Shown: positions 45,474-56,781 of the stretch, piece after piece
Position numbering within the stretch: the stretch's first letter is position 1
How the letters are laid out: each line of letters starts with the position of its first letter
Source of the DNA: Helicobacter pylori
GTDB lineage: Bacteria; Campylobacterota; Campylobacteria; Campylobacterales; Helicobacteraceae
Assembly (NCBI RefSeq): GCF_001653475.1
Contig: NZ_CP011487.1
Span: forward strand, 1,467,451-1,531,450
DNA length: 64,000 nt
Direction of reading: 5' to 3'
Translations under genes and position numbers: made by a program
The notes under the pieces: generated by a model
The model's database searches: none
What the model was told of the DNA's origin: nothing
The model's input: the letters and a program-made list of their open reading frames with translations, nothing else

Positions 45474-46094
45474 TTATTGTTCCAACCCCCACGAATCTTT
45501 AAAAGAAGCGTTTTTAAGCTTTAAATTCAAGCTTCCCTCAATCCATTGGGTATTAGCCCCCTTTTCGTTATTGTCAAATAAAAACACCCCTAAAAACCCT
45601 CTAGGGGTTTTAATCAGGCTCAATTCCACGCTAGGAAGAATGACTTTGCTATCAGGTTTGACTTCAAAGGCCAGGAAAAAAGGGCGGTTGTTTTTGAAAT
45701 CATAGCCATTTTTGGTGTATGAATAACCAGGAGCGCTCTGCAAGATGCCTTTTTGAGTTTCCACACTAAAAGAATCCAAGTAATAAAACCCAGGCTCTAG
45801 CTTGAACGATTGGGGTTTGGCTAAAGCGTAGCGGTTTTTCCATAAAAGCATGAAGCGCTCACTCCCTAGCATGAATAAAGGCCCCCTAGGGTCTTTGAGT
45901 TTTGCTTTAGGGTTTTTTTTAAGCGCTTCATTGTGTTTGGCGACAACTTCTCTATCCACTTTGCGCCAATAAGTGTGCACGCTTTGGCCTTGATGAGCGA
46001 TATAAAGATTCACCAAACCAGAATGATGGCCTTTAGGGGGTAAGCAAGAGGCCAAAAAAAGAGCGGCTAACAAACTCACGATTTGAAACTTCAA
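45474..46094 (-). CDS. Lipoprotein of unknown function (HP1424-like)
   Basis: The 206-residue protein has lipobox LFLASC (cysteine about residue 17) and a beta-rich mature part: GLVNLYIAHQGQSVHTYWRKVDREVV, GPLFMLGSERFMLLWKNRYALAKPQSFKLEPGFYYLDSF and RPFFLAFEVKPDSKVILPSVEL. The EPGxYYLDSF strand is reminiscent of conserved outer-membrane lipoproteins with a carbohydrate-like sandwich, but I do not recognise the family. It is monocistronic, divergent from the S4 gene with 101 bp between the starts. Confidence 0.65.
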   Translation of the reverse strand: MKFQIVSLLAALFLASCLPPKGHHSGLVNLYIAHQGQSVHTYWRKVDREVVAKHNEALKKNPKAKLKDPRGPLFMLGSERFMLLWKNRYALAKPQSFKLEPGFYYLDSFSVETQKGILQSAPGYSYTKNGYDFKNNRPFFLAFEVKPDSKVILPSVELSLIKTPRGFLGVFLFDNNEKGANTQWIEGSLNLKLKNASFKDSWGLEQ

Positions 46095-46195
46095 ACAAAT
46101 TCCTTAAAAAGAGTGGTGGCTGAATGCTAACATGCTAAAACTAAAACCCTTATAAGTTATGGATAAAAACTTAAAGAATAGGGTAAAATAAACGC

Positions 46196-46462
46196 ATGCG
46201 AATAGACAAATTTTTACAATCAGTGGGTTTAGTGAAGCGGCGCGTTTTAGCGACAGATATGTGCAACGTGGGGGCGGTGTGGCTCAATGGGAGTTGCGCC
46301 AAGCCCAGTAAAGAAGTGAAAGCGGGCGATGCGATTAGCTTGCACTATTTAAAAGGGATAGAAGAATACACGATTTTACAAATCCCCACTTTAAAAAATG
46401 TGCCACGAAAAGACACGCACCTTTATATCGCTCCTAAAACAAACAAGATAAAAGATCAATAA
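46196..46462 (+). CDS. S4-domain RNA-binding protein (Hsp15-like)
   Basis: The 88-residue protein is almost entirely an S4 domain: RIDKFLQSVGLVKRRVLATDMCNVGAVWLNGSCAKPSKEVKAGDAISLHY. Hsp15 and related proteins bind rRNA of stalled or free 50S subunits. It lies 18 bp before ileS, suggesting co-expression. The C-terminal basic tail (KTNKIKDQ) is short. Confidence 0.85.
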   Translation: MRIDKFLQSVGLVKRRVLATDMCNVGAVWLNGSCAKPSKEVKAGDAISLHYLKGIEEYTILQIPTLKNVPRKDTHLYIAPKTNKIKDQ

Positions 46463-49243
<2,781 letters not shown>

Positions 49244-49259
49244 TAAAAGGATAGGGCTT

Positions 49260-50174
49260 TTGGAAACTTTACAAACCCATAGAGTTTTACAAGCCCTAAT
49301 TGGCCATTTCACCCCTTTTTTAGAAAGCGGGATCACAGAGCTGATGATCAATACCGAGCAGGAGCTTTGGCTTTATAAAACCAATAACACACGAGAAAAA
49401 AGAGAGCATGCACTTTTTGATAAAGCGTTTTTGCTGAGATTTTGCGAGCAATTGGCTGGTTTTAGGGGGTTGTTTTTTGATGAAGAGCACCCCACTTTAA
49501 ATTGCTCTATCCCTTTCACGCGCTATAGGGTGAGCGCGAATCACTTTAGCATCACTACGAACCATCAAATCACGCTCAATATCCGTGTGCCTAGGCTTAA
49601 GCCCTTAAGGTTAGACGATTTCACTTTCAAAGCAAGCGATCCAAAAGGTTTGAAAGATTTAGTGCTTAAAGGGCATAACATTCTCATTAGTGGGGAGACT
49701 TCAAGTGGCAAAACAAGCTTATTAAACGCTCTTTTAGATTGTGTCAATAAAGATGAAAGGGTGGTGAGCGTTGAAGACAGCCAAGAATTGGACTTAAAAG
49801 CGTTTCATAATTGCGTGGGGCTTTTAGTGGGCAAGCAAGAAAGCACGCGCTTTAGTTATGAAGACGCTTTGAATATGGCCATGAGGCTCAACCCGGATAG
49901 GCTTATTGTGGGCGAGATTGACACCAGGAATGCAGCGCTATTCTTGCGTTTAGGAAACACCGGGCATAAGGGAATGCTCTCAACCATTCACGCCAATAGC
50001 GCTCAAAACACTTTAGAAGCCCTTTCACTGAATTTAAGCATGCGATATACGCATTCTTTAGATAAGGACTTAATGCGGGCGTATTTTAAGAGCGCGATTG
50101 ATGTGATCGTGCATGTGAATAGAATCAATAATGAGCGCCAAATCACTGAAGTCTTATGGACCAAAGAGCTTTAA
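49260..50174 (+). CDS. VirB11/TrbB-like secretion ATPase
   Basis: The 304-residue ATPase has a small N-terminal domain (ITELMINTEQELWLY, CSIPFTRYRVSANHFSITTNHQITLNIRV) and a RecA-like domain with Walker A GETSSGKTSL (about 146), VVSVEDSQELDL, LRLNPDRLIVGEI (Walker B) and GHKGMLSTIHANSAQN with the His box. The start is TTG at 49260. The family powers type IV secretion and pilus systems. In 26695 this is HP1421, a VirB11 homologue outside the cag and ComB loci. Its stop abuts fliI, so it is co-expressed with flagellar export genes. Its own partner machine is not obvious. Confidence 0.88.
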   Translation: METLQTHRVLQALIGHFTPFLESGITELMINTEQELWLYKTNNTREKREHALFDKAFLLRFCEQLAGFRGLFFDEEHPTLNCSIPFTRYRVSANHFSITTNHQITLNIRVPRLKPLRLDDFTFKASDPKGLKDLVLKGHNILISGETSSGKTSLLNALLDCVNKDERVVSVEDSQELDLKAFHNCVGLLVGKQESTRFSYEDALNMAMRLNPDRLIVGEIDTRNAALFLRLGNTGHKGMLSTIHANSAQNTLEALSLNLSMRYTHSLDKDLMRAYFKSAIDVIVHVNRINNERQITEVLWTKEL

Positions 50175-51479
50175 ATGCCCCTAAAATCCTTAAAAAACCG
50201 CTTGAATCAGCATTTTGATCTATCGCCTCGCTACGGGAGCGTGAAAAAAATCATGCCCAATATCGTTTACGCGGATGGTTTTAACCCGTCTGTGGGCGAT
50301 GTGGTGAAGATTGAAAAAAGCGATGGCACTGAATGCGTGGGAATGGTGGTGGTGGCAGAAAAAGAGCAGTTTGGTTTCACGCCCTTTAACTTTATAGAGG
50401 GGGCTAGGGCTGGCGATAAGGTGCTGTTTTTAAAAGAGGGGTTGAATTTCCCTGTGGGCCGTAATCTTTTAGGGAGGGTGCTTAACCCTTTAGGGCAAGT
50501 TATTGACAATAAGGGGGCACTAGATTATGAGCGATTGGCTCCTGTGATTACAACGCCTATAGCCCCTTTAAAAAGAGGCTTGATTGATGAGGTTTTTAGC
50601 GTGGGAGTGAAGAGCATTGATGGGCTTTTGACTTGCGGTAAGGGGCAAAAACTGGGCATTTTTGCCGGCTCTGGGGTGGGTAAATCCACGCTAATGGGCA
50701 TGATCACTAGGGGTTGCTTAGCGCCCATTAAAGTGATCGCTTTGATTGGGGAAAGGGGCAGAGAAATCCCTGAATTTATAGAGAAAAACTTAAAAGGGGA
50801 TTTAAGCTCTTGCGTTCTGGTGGTCGCTACGAGCGATGATAGCCCTTTAATGCGCAAATACGGGGCTTTTTGCGCGATGAGCGTGGCGGAGTATTTTAAA
50901 AACCAAGGGCTAGATGTGTTATTCATCATGGATTCAGTGACTCGTTTCGCTATGGCTCAAAGAGAAATCGGTTTAGCATTAGGTGAACCGCCCACTTCCA
51001 AAGGCTACCCCCCATCCGCACTTTCCTTATTGCCTCAATTAATGGAGAGGGCGGGCAAGGAAGAAAATAAGGGGAGCATTACGGCTTTTTTTAGCGTGCT
51101 AGTGGAGGGCGATGATTTGAGCGATCCCATAGCCGATCAGGCCAGGAGTATTTTAGACGGGCATATTGTCTTAAGCAGGGAATTAACCGATTATGGGATC
51201 TACCCGCCCATCAATATTTTAAACTCCGCATCAAGGGTGGCTAAAGACATCATCAGTGAGTCTCAAAATCTTCATGCGAGAAAATTCCGCCGTTTGTATG
51301 CGTTATTGAAAGAAAATGAAATGCTCATTCGCATCGGCTCTTATCAAATGGGGAACGATAAAGAGCTTGATGAAGCGATTAAGAAAAAGGCTCTAATGGA
51401 GCAATTTTTAGCACAAGATGAAAACGCTTTACAGCCTTTTGAAACAAGCTTTCAGCAATTAGAAGAAATCTTAAGATAA
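50175..51479 (+). CDS. fliI: Flagellar type III export ATPase
   Basis: The 434-residue protein has the F1-ATPase-like fold with GIFAGSGVGKSTLMGM (Walker A, about residue 160), GERGREIPEFI, ADQARSILDGHIVLSREL and MDSVTRFAMAQREIGLALGEPP (Walker B region), matching FliI. It drives flagellar substrate export with FliH. It directly follows the VirB11-like gene (1-base spacing) and precedes fliQ. Confidence 0.97.
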   Translation: MPLKSLKNRLNQHFDLSPRYGSVKKIMPNIVYADGFNPSVGDVVKIEKSDGTECVGMVVVAEKEQFGFTPFNFIEGARAGDKVLFLKEGLNFPVGRNLLGRVLNPLGQVIDNKGALDYERLAPVITTPIAPLKRGLIDEVFSVGVKSIDGLLTCGKGQKLGIFAGSGVGKSTLMGMITRGCLAPIKVIALIGERGREIPEFIEKNLKGDLSSCVLVVATSDDSPLMRKYGAFCAMSVAEYFKNQGLDVLFIMDSVTRFAMAQREIGLALGEPPTSKGYPPSALSLLPQLMERAGKEENKGSITAFFSVLVEGDDLSDPIADQARSILDGHIVLSRELTDYGIYPPINILNSASRVAKDIISESQNLHARKFRRLYALLKENEMLIRIGSYQMGNDKELDEAIKKKALMEQFLAQDENALQPFETSFQQLEEILR

Positions 51480-51489
51480 AAGGAATATA

Positions 51490-51756
51490 ATGGAATCACA
51501 ACTCATGAAACTCGCCATTGAGACTTATAAAATCACTTTGATGATTTCTTTACCGGTATTATTAGCGGGCTTAGTGGTGGGGCTATTAGTCAGTATTTTT
51601 CAAGCGACCACTCAAATCAATGAAATGACTTTGTCTTTTGTGCCTAAGATTTTAGCCGTGATTGGGGTGCTGATTTTAACCATGCCGTGGATGATTAACA
51701 TGCTTTTAGACTACACCAAAACCTTAATCAAACTCATTCCTAAAATCATAGGCTAA
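51490..51756 (+). CDS. fliQ: Flagellar biosynthesis protein FliQ
   Basis: The 88-residue protein with two long spans (YKITLMISLPVLLAGLVVGLLVSIFQATTQINEMTLSFVPKILAVIGVLILTMPWMINML) is a typical FliQ; the IFQATTQINEMTLSFVPK loop is diagnostic. It forms part of the export gate with FliP and FliR. It starts 10 bp after fliI and is followed by murB 3 bp later. Confidence 0.97.
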   Translation: MESQLMKLAIETYKITLMISLPVLLAGLVVGLLVSIFQATTQINEMTLSFVPKILAVIGVLILTMPWMINMLLDYTKTLIKLIPKIIG

Positions 51757-51759
51757 AAA

Positions 51760-52539
51760 ATGCTAGAAACAACCATTGATTTTTCTCGTTACAGCAGCGT
51801 GAAAATCGGCGTGCCTTTAAAAGTGAGTGTTTTAGAAAACGATAATGAAATTTCTCAAGAACACCAAATTATAGGTTTAGCGAACAACCTTTTAATCGCT
51901 CCTAGCGCGAAAAATCTCGCTTTATTAGGCAAGAATTACGATTATATTTGCGATAAGGGCGCATGCATTGAAATAGGGGGAGCGGTCAACTCGTCTAAAA
52001 TTTTTAATTATTTTAGGGCGAATGATTTAGGGGGTTTGGAGTTTTTAGGGCAATTGCCTGGCACTTTAGGGGCGTTAGTTAAAATGAATGCCGGCATGAA
52101 AGAATTTGAAATAAAAAATGTTTTAGAAAGCGCTTGCGTTAATAACCAATGGCTAGAGAGTGAAGCGCTAGGATTAGATTATCGCAGCAGCAAATTCAAT
52201 GGCGTTGTTTTAAGAGCGAGGTTTAAAAAAACGCATGGCTTTAGAGAAGGGGTTTTAAAAGCGTGTAAAAGCATGCGCAAAAGCCACCCCAAATTGCCTA
52301 ATTTTGGGAGCTGTTTCAAAAACCCGCCTAACGATTATGCCGGCAGGCTTTTAGAGGGCGTGGGCTTAAGGGGTTATCGCTTAAAAAGAGTGGGCTTTGC
52401 CAAAGAGCATGCGAATTTTTTAGTGAATTTGGGGGGCGCAGAATTTGAAGAAGCCCTAGATCTGATAGAACTCGCCAAAATGAGAGTGTTACAAGAATAC
52501 GGCATTCATTTAGAAGAAGAAGTGAAAATTTTAAGGTAG
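51760..52539 (+). CDS. murB: UDP-N-acetylenolpyruvoylglucosamine reductase
   Basis: The 259-residue enzyme of peptidoglycan precursor synthesis has a FAD-binding part (LANNLLIAPSAKNLALLGKNYDYICDKG, FLGQLPGTLGALVKMNAGM) and the C-terminal SCFKNPPNDYAGRLLEGVGLRGYRLKRVGFAKEHANFLVNLG. It is the short type II MurB, without the extra loop of E. coli. It is the last gene of the 49260-52539 co-oriented cluster. Confidence 0.96.
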   Translation: MLETTIDFSRYSSVKIGVPLKVSVLENDNEISQEHQIIGLANNLLIAPSAKNLALLGKNYDYICDKGACIEIGGAVNSSKIFNYFRANDLGGLEFLGQLPGTLGALVKMNAGMKEFEIKNVLESACVNNQWLESEALGLDYRSSKFNGVVLRARFKKTHGFREGVLKACKSMRKSHPKLPNFGSCFKNPPNDYAGRLLEGVGLRGYRLKRVGFAKEHANFLVNLGGAEFEEALDLIELAKMRVLQEYGIHLEEEVKILR

Positions 52540-52574
52540 GGTTGAAAAGCTTTATTTGAAATTTTATAACCAAC

Positions 52575-52668
52575 ACTCCATTAAAATAGAATTAAAAATA
52601 AAAACTATAACCCACTAAACAAAAGGTTAATGCTAGATAGGGAAAGGGCTAACCGAAAACATGGTTTT
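52575..52668 (-). pseudogene. 3' remnant of a paralogue of the 31777-32229 membrane protein
   Basis: On the minus strand this stretch aligns base by base with the 3' end of the membrane-protein gene at 31777-32229 (for example ATGTTTTCG, then TTTTTAATTCT and AATG-AGTGTTGG). It has several internal stops. The similarity ends near 52668, close to the R-M genes. In 26695 the corresponding locus is HP1417, a membrane protein as I recall. The rest of 52669-52909 is AT-rich and holds the methyltransferase promoter (TAGAAT 52875-52880). Confidence 0.65.
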
Positions 52669-52909
52669 TAAGATATATGGATTTAAGAGATTGTTTTCAG
52701 TAAGTCTTTTTTGAGTGTTTAGATAGTTTTTGATTCCACCTTTTAACTTTCTTAGCAATAGTGCTTGATAAAGCAATAGGCACAGCAACTTGCTCATTAT
52801 ATTTGAGTGTGTGTCAAAATATATGGTTTTGAAATGAAGTTTTCGCACTCAATCAGATTAAAATAAACCCATGATAGAATATAGAGAAATTTTATACAAG
52901 GATTATTGA

Positions 52910-53845
52910 TTGGAATTTACAATCACTTCTTTATTTAGTGGGTGCGGAGGATTGGATTTGGGATTTTGTGGAGGGTTTGACTTTTTAAATCGGTACTATG
53001 CTAAAAATCCCTTTAAGATAATTTATGCTAATGATTTGGATAAAAATGCTGTTTTAACCTATCAAAAGAACCTTAACGCACATATTGAATGCAAAGATGT
53101 TAAGGAAGTTGATTTTGATAAATTGATGCCCACTGATATTGTTTTGGGTGGTTTTCCTTGTCAAGATTTCAGTTTTGCCGGCAAAAGAAAGGGGTTAAAA
53201 AGTGAAAGGGGACGACTTTATGAGAGCATGATTAGATGCGTAAAAGATTTAAAGCCTAAGATTTTTCTTGCTGAAAATGTAAAAGGTCTTTTAAATATTG
53301 ATAATGGAAACACTTTTAGAAAGATTTTGGATAGCTTTAAAGACTTAGGCTATATGGTTAATTTTGCATGTTTGAAAGTAAGCGATTTTGGAGTATCACA
53401 ATTAAGAGAGCGAGTCATTATGGTAGGCGTTAATGAAAGTTGCTTTAAAGAGCCTTTTAGTTTTAAAATATTAAAGAAAAGTCATGCCCCTTTTGTGTAT
53501 GAAATATTGAAAGATTTGGAAAACTTAACAGAAGGGGCTATGCCTAATCATTTTTACTCTAAGGCTAAACGCAATAAAGGACAAGGCAATAATGCTATTA
53601 ACAAAGATACCTACGCTCCTACTATGCGAGCCGAACATCATGGCAATATTGAATACCACTATAATAATCATAGGCGTTTGAGCGCAAGAGAAGCTGCACG
53701 CATTCAAAGTTTCCCAGATAATTTTATTTTTTACCCTAGCACCTCATCAGCTTATAGGCAAATTGGCAACGCTGTGCCACCTGTCTTTGCATGGCATTTA
53801 GCACAAGGAATAAAGGAATTTTTATATGCAAACATTGTTCAATGA
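52910..53845 (+). CDS. DNA (cytosine-5)-methyltransferase
   Basis: The 311-residue enzyme has all m5C-MTase blocks: LFSGCGGLDLGF (I), VLGGFPCQDFSFAGKRKG (IV with catalytic cysteine), FLAENVKGL (VI), SQLRERVIMVGV (VIII) and YRQIGNAVPPVFAWHLA (X). The recognition region is about 190-260. The start is TTG at 52910 because AAGGA at 52899-52903 precedes it and block I begins at once. It protects against the endonuclease encoded downstream, overlapping it by 20 bases. Confidence 0.95.
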   Translation: MEFTITSLFSGCGGLDLGFCGGFDFLNRYYAKNPFKIIYANDLDKNAVLTYQKNLNAHIECKDVKEVDFDKLMPTDIVLGGFPCQDFSFAGKRKGLKSERGRLYESMIRCVKDLKPKIFLAENVKGLLNIDNGNTFRKILDSFKDLGYMVNFACLKVSDFGVSQLRERVIMVGVNESCFKEPFSFKILKKSHAPFVYEILKDLENLTEGAMPNHFYSKAKRNKGQGNNAINKDTYAPTMRAEHHGNIEYHYNNHRRLSAREAARIQSFPDNFIFYPSTSSAYRQIGNAVPPVFAWHLAQGIKEFLYANIVQ

Positions 53846-54440
53846 TGAGAGAATGATATTAAAAATACAAGAAAAATTACCTTATTTATTTCAGCTTGTA
53901 GAAAGTGAAAATAGTAGGGATGGTAAATTAGGAATGGAGATTGGTTCAGCGAGAGAAAGGGTAATTATTGCTCTTATGCTTTATTATTTTGGTAAAGAGA
54001 ATGTGCAAACTGATTTAGCTATCACGCAAAAAGAGATAGATGTAATTGTTTTAAATAAACCTTATTCTATTAAAACCGCTCAAACATTGAACGGCTTTAA
54101 GCTAATATGGGCTACTGATGCTTTAAAAATACAAGAATTTATAGAGAGTTACAAACCAAATACAGGCATTTTATTTGTGCATGTTTGTTGGGGAAAAGAG
54201 GGAGGGTTTTACTATATTCCTAGTGCTATACAACAAGGAGTTTTAACAACTAAAAGTAAAGAATTTTATTTTAAACTTCCTAAAAGTGGGACAAATTCTA
54301 GGGGAGTGGAAATTTCAAAATTAGCCTTATTGGAATGTATTGCTCACAAAGACACGCTAAGAATTCCTATTTTTTGGGAACGCACAAATAACTTAAAACA
54401 TTCTCCATATGATAAATATTTAGAGCTATGGCAATCCTAA
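53826..54440 (+). CDS. Type II restriction endonuclease (ThaI-like)
   Basis: The 204-residue protein is paired with the methyltransferase. ExGSxREx (MEIGSARERVIIALMLYYFG) and KEIDVIVLNKPYSIKT fit a PD-(D/E)xK core: glutamate in GMEIGS, aspartate in EIDV, lysine in SIKT. The pattern recalls the ThaI family, which cuts CGCG. That specificity is a weak inference. AT content is high, like the flanking patch, in line with horizontal transfer. Confidence 0.7.
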   Translation: MQTLFNDERMILKIQEKLPYLFQLVESENSRDGKLGMEIGSARERVIIALMLYYFGKENVQTDLAITQKEIDVIVLNKPYSIKTAQTLNGFKLIWATDALKIQEFIESYKPNTGILFVHVCWGKEGGFYYIPSAIQQGVLTTKSKEFYFKLPKSGTNSRGVEISKLALLECIAHKDTLRIPIFWERTNNLKHSPYDKYLELWQS

Positions 54441-54629
54441 AATCCTTATGTTATTCTTAATAAACTCTAAGAATTTTTGGGGTATCAAGAGCTTTAGAAC
54501 ATTAAAAAATCATCGTAGGCATGAAAGCTTTTTTATGAATCACTGATGCTATAAAAATAGGAAGGCTTTGTTCTAATTGGGTGTTGATTATAAAAGAGCT
54601 TGATTTTAATTTTAATTATGCAATAACTT

Positions 54630-54712
54630 TTTAAAAGCATTCTTAGGAGATTAGGGTATCGCAAAATATCCCCTATATCCCCATAAGTTTGCATAATACT
54701 ATAAAATAAAAT
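54630..54712 (-). repeat. Intergenic repeat element, copy B
   Basis: Read on the minus strand: TTTTATTTTATAGT, then GGGGATATAGGGGATATTTT and GCGATACCCTAATC, closely matching 31681-31740. The surrounding gap 54441-54758 has no convincing gene; a 70-codon frame on the minus strand (54533-54745) covers the repeat and has no recognisable family. Confidence 0.55.
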
Positions 54713-54758
54713 GACGCTTTTTGCAAAGAATTTTAAAAATTTCATCGTTTTTTATCCT

Positions 54759-55862
54759 TTAAGAGAGTTTGAAAACTTTTTTCAAAATATTTTTTATTCT
54801 AAAATAAAAATAATTTCTAATCGTTTGCGATCGGATGTGGGTTTTAAAAGAGTGCATTTGTTGGTCTTTAGCCATTTTGAGGCGTTCTTTAAAAAAATCG
54901 TTTTTAAAAGGGGTGTGAAAAAGGTTTGCAAGCCAAAAACCCGCTTCAGCTTCATAGCAAATCAAACGCCCGTTTAAAGAACTGACAGAATGCCAAGGCT
55001 TGTATTTGATGAAATGGAGCATGATGATGTTTTTATCGTAGTGCTGGTTGAAAAAGTCAGAATAGCAATTATAATCAATAGGCAATTCCAAAACGCGCTC
55101 CCAAAACACCATATTAATTAAACACTGCTCAGGGTAGAAAAGATCTTTCCCCCTAATCTTTAGAAATTCCAAGGCGGTCTTTTCAAACCCGTCTTGGCGC
55201 CACAAATCTAAATTCGCTACCAAAAAGCCCATGTTAAAGCCTTGATGGATGCGTTTCAATTCGTTTGGGCTAAAGCGCGAAAAATCAATTTTAAAACGCT
55301 TGCAAGCGTGCTCGCAAAAACGACAGAACTCTTCAAAAGGAAGATGGGAAAAAGTGTCTCTCACCATGCCAAGCGATTTAGTGGGGTCATTATCCAGTGC
55401 AAAATAAGCGCTTGCAACATCGCCCAAAAACACCGTATCCGTATCTATAGAAATGATTTTAGAATAGTTAGGGAAGAGTGAAGCGAGCAAGAGTCGGCAC
55501 AAAATGAGAAGCCCGCCATAACGCTTGGAGCAAGACTCATTGAGATAGCTTTCTATGGAATGATCTAACGAATGGATATTGATAAACTCTAATGAAGCGA
55601 ATTCTTTAAAAGGCTCAATGGTTTTTAAAAGCTTGTTTTGTTGCTCTAAAGTGACTCCTTTAATCAAACAATGGATTTGATACACGATGTTAGCGGGGTG
55701 AAGTTTGTTGCTTTGGTTTAGGGGGCTAAAATCTATCGCGCTTGTGTGCCTGCTCGCATGTGAAAGTAAAGAATAAAGGCTCACGCTAGCCCCTAGCGCA
55801 TAATTCTTATCAAAACTCATAAAAATAGGGATAATTTGATTTTGCGGGGTTTGCGTATCCAT
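54759..55862 (-). CDS. Family 8 glycosyltransferase for lipopolysaccharide (HP1416-like)
   Basis: The 367-residue protein shows IPIFMSFDKNYALGASVSLYSLLSHAS, IISIDTDTVFLGDVASAYF (DxD metal site), HQGFNMGFLVANLDLW and MLHFIKYKPWHS, the GT8 layout of RfaJ-type enzymes. It transfers a sugar (glucose or galactose) to LPS core or O-chain; in 26695 the gene is annotated as a 1,2-glucosyltransferase. It follows miaA by 4 bp on the same strand. The C-terminal basic helices fit membrane association. Confidence 0.9.
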   Translation of the reverse strand: MDTQTPQNQIIPIFMSFDKNYALGASVSLYSLLSHASRHTSAIDFSPLNQSNKLHPANIVYQIHCLIKGVTLEQQNKLLKTIEPFKEFASLEFINIHSLDHSIESYLNESCSKRYGGLLILCRLLLASLFPNYSKIISIDTDTVFLGDVASAYFALDNDPTKSLGMVRDTFSHLPFEEFCRFCEHACKRFKIDFSRFSPNELKRIHQGFNMGFLVANLDLWRQDGFEKTALEFLKIRGKDLFYPEQCLINMVFWERVLELPIDYNCYSDFFNQHYDKNIIMLHFIKYKPWHSVSSLNGRLICYEAEAGFWLANLFHTPFKNDFFKERLKMAKDQQMHSFKTHIRSQTIRNYFYFRIKNILKKVFKLS

Positions 55863-55866
55863 GAGA

Positions 55867-56781
55867 TTATCCTTTAATACCGCTTTTTGAGTGTTTTAAA
55901 ATCGCATGCCTAACTTCTTTAACGCTTCCTGTGTAAAGGTTATTGAATTGGGTTTTATTGAAAGTGTTTTGGCGCTTGGCTAGTTTGATGGTGTTAGAAA
56001 CAATCGTTTCTTCTAGCTCCTTTAAAGTGAGTTGTTTTTCTAAATAAAGAACGCTCTCTTTAACGCCTATGGCTTTAAAAGGCTGTGAATCTTTAGGGTA
56101 TTGAGTATAAAGGGCTTTGATTTCTTCTATAAGGCCACAATCAAGCATGTTTTTGGTGCGCTGTTTGATGTTGTTTGCAAGCGCGTTTTTTTCAATATGA
56201 AGAGCGAATAATGAGACGGCATGCTCAAAGGGTTTTTTAGGGTTAGCCTTAAAATACTCGCTTGGGGGCGTGTGGGTGGAATAAAAAATTTCTAAAGCCT
56301 TATGGATGCGGTAAGTGTCGTTTGGATGGATTTTAAAAGCCATGTTAGGGTCAATGGATTTTAAAAACGCATAAGGGTTAGCAAGAGAGCTGATTTCTCG
56401 CTCTATTTTTACAACCTCCTCACCGCTAAGTTTTGGCATGCCGCTCAAACCTTCTAAAATGGATTTGAGGTAAAAACTGCTCCCCCCCACAATGAGTAAA
56501 ACCTCTTTAGAAGACACTCTCATGGCGTCCTCTAAAAGGGTTTTAAAAAGAGAGGCGTTATTTTTTTCATCAATGTTAAGGTAATCTAGGGCGTAATGCT
56601 GGATATTTTTTCGCTCTTTTAGGCTGGGTTTAGCCGAAGCGATATTAATGTCTTTATAAATACTCAAAGAATCCAAAGAAAAGATTTCAGCGTCCAACTC
56701 TTGGGCTAATTCAATGGAAAGAGTGCTTTTCCCGCTCCCGCTAGGCCCTAGAAGCGCGATGAGTTTCTTAGGCGTTTTGAT
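55867..56781 (-). CDS. miaA: tRNA dimethylallyltransferase, apparent ATC start
   Basis: The protein has the P-loop LIALLGPSGSGKSTLS near its N-terminus, then DAEIFSLDSLSIYKDINIASAKPS, VGGSSFYLKSILEGL, IHPNDTYRIHKALEI and KLAKRQNTFNKTQF. The first ATG (56697) lies after the P-loop and cannot be the true start. Upstream in frame there is no ATG, GTG or TTG before a stop; ATC at 56781-56779 sits 7 bases after AAGGGAG and gives (M)KTPKKLIALLGPSG, 304 residues, as I recall for H. pylori MiaA. It overlaps rsfS by 14 bases. It adds the isopentenyl group to A37 of tRNAs. Confidence 0.9.
   Translation of the reverse strand: MKTPKKLIALLGPSGSGKSTLSIELAQELDAEIFSLDSLSIYKDINIASAKPSLKERKNIQHYALDYLNIDEKNNASLFKTLLEDAMRVSSKEVLLIVGGSSFYLKSILEGLSGMPKLSGEEVVKIEREISSLANPYAFLKSIDPNMAFKIHPNDTYRIHKALEIFYSTHTPPSEYFKANPKKPFEHAVSLFALHIEKNALANNIKQRTKNMLDCGLIEEIKALYTQYPKDSQPFKAIGVKESVLYLEKQLTLKELEETIVSNTIKLAKRQNTFNKTQFNNLYTGSVKEVRHAILKHSKSGIKG

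Noticed and set aside
52633..52848. 71-codon minus-strand frame between murB and the methyltransferase as a gene
   Set aside because: Its 3' end is in the degraded membrane-protein remnant and the rest shows no conserved pattern or ribosome-binding site.
54533..54745. 70-codon minus-strand frame beside the glycosyltransferase as a gene
   Set aside because: It covers an intergenic repeat, has low-complexity AT-rich codons and no recognisable family.
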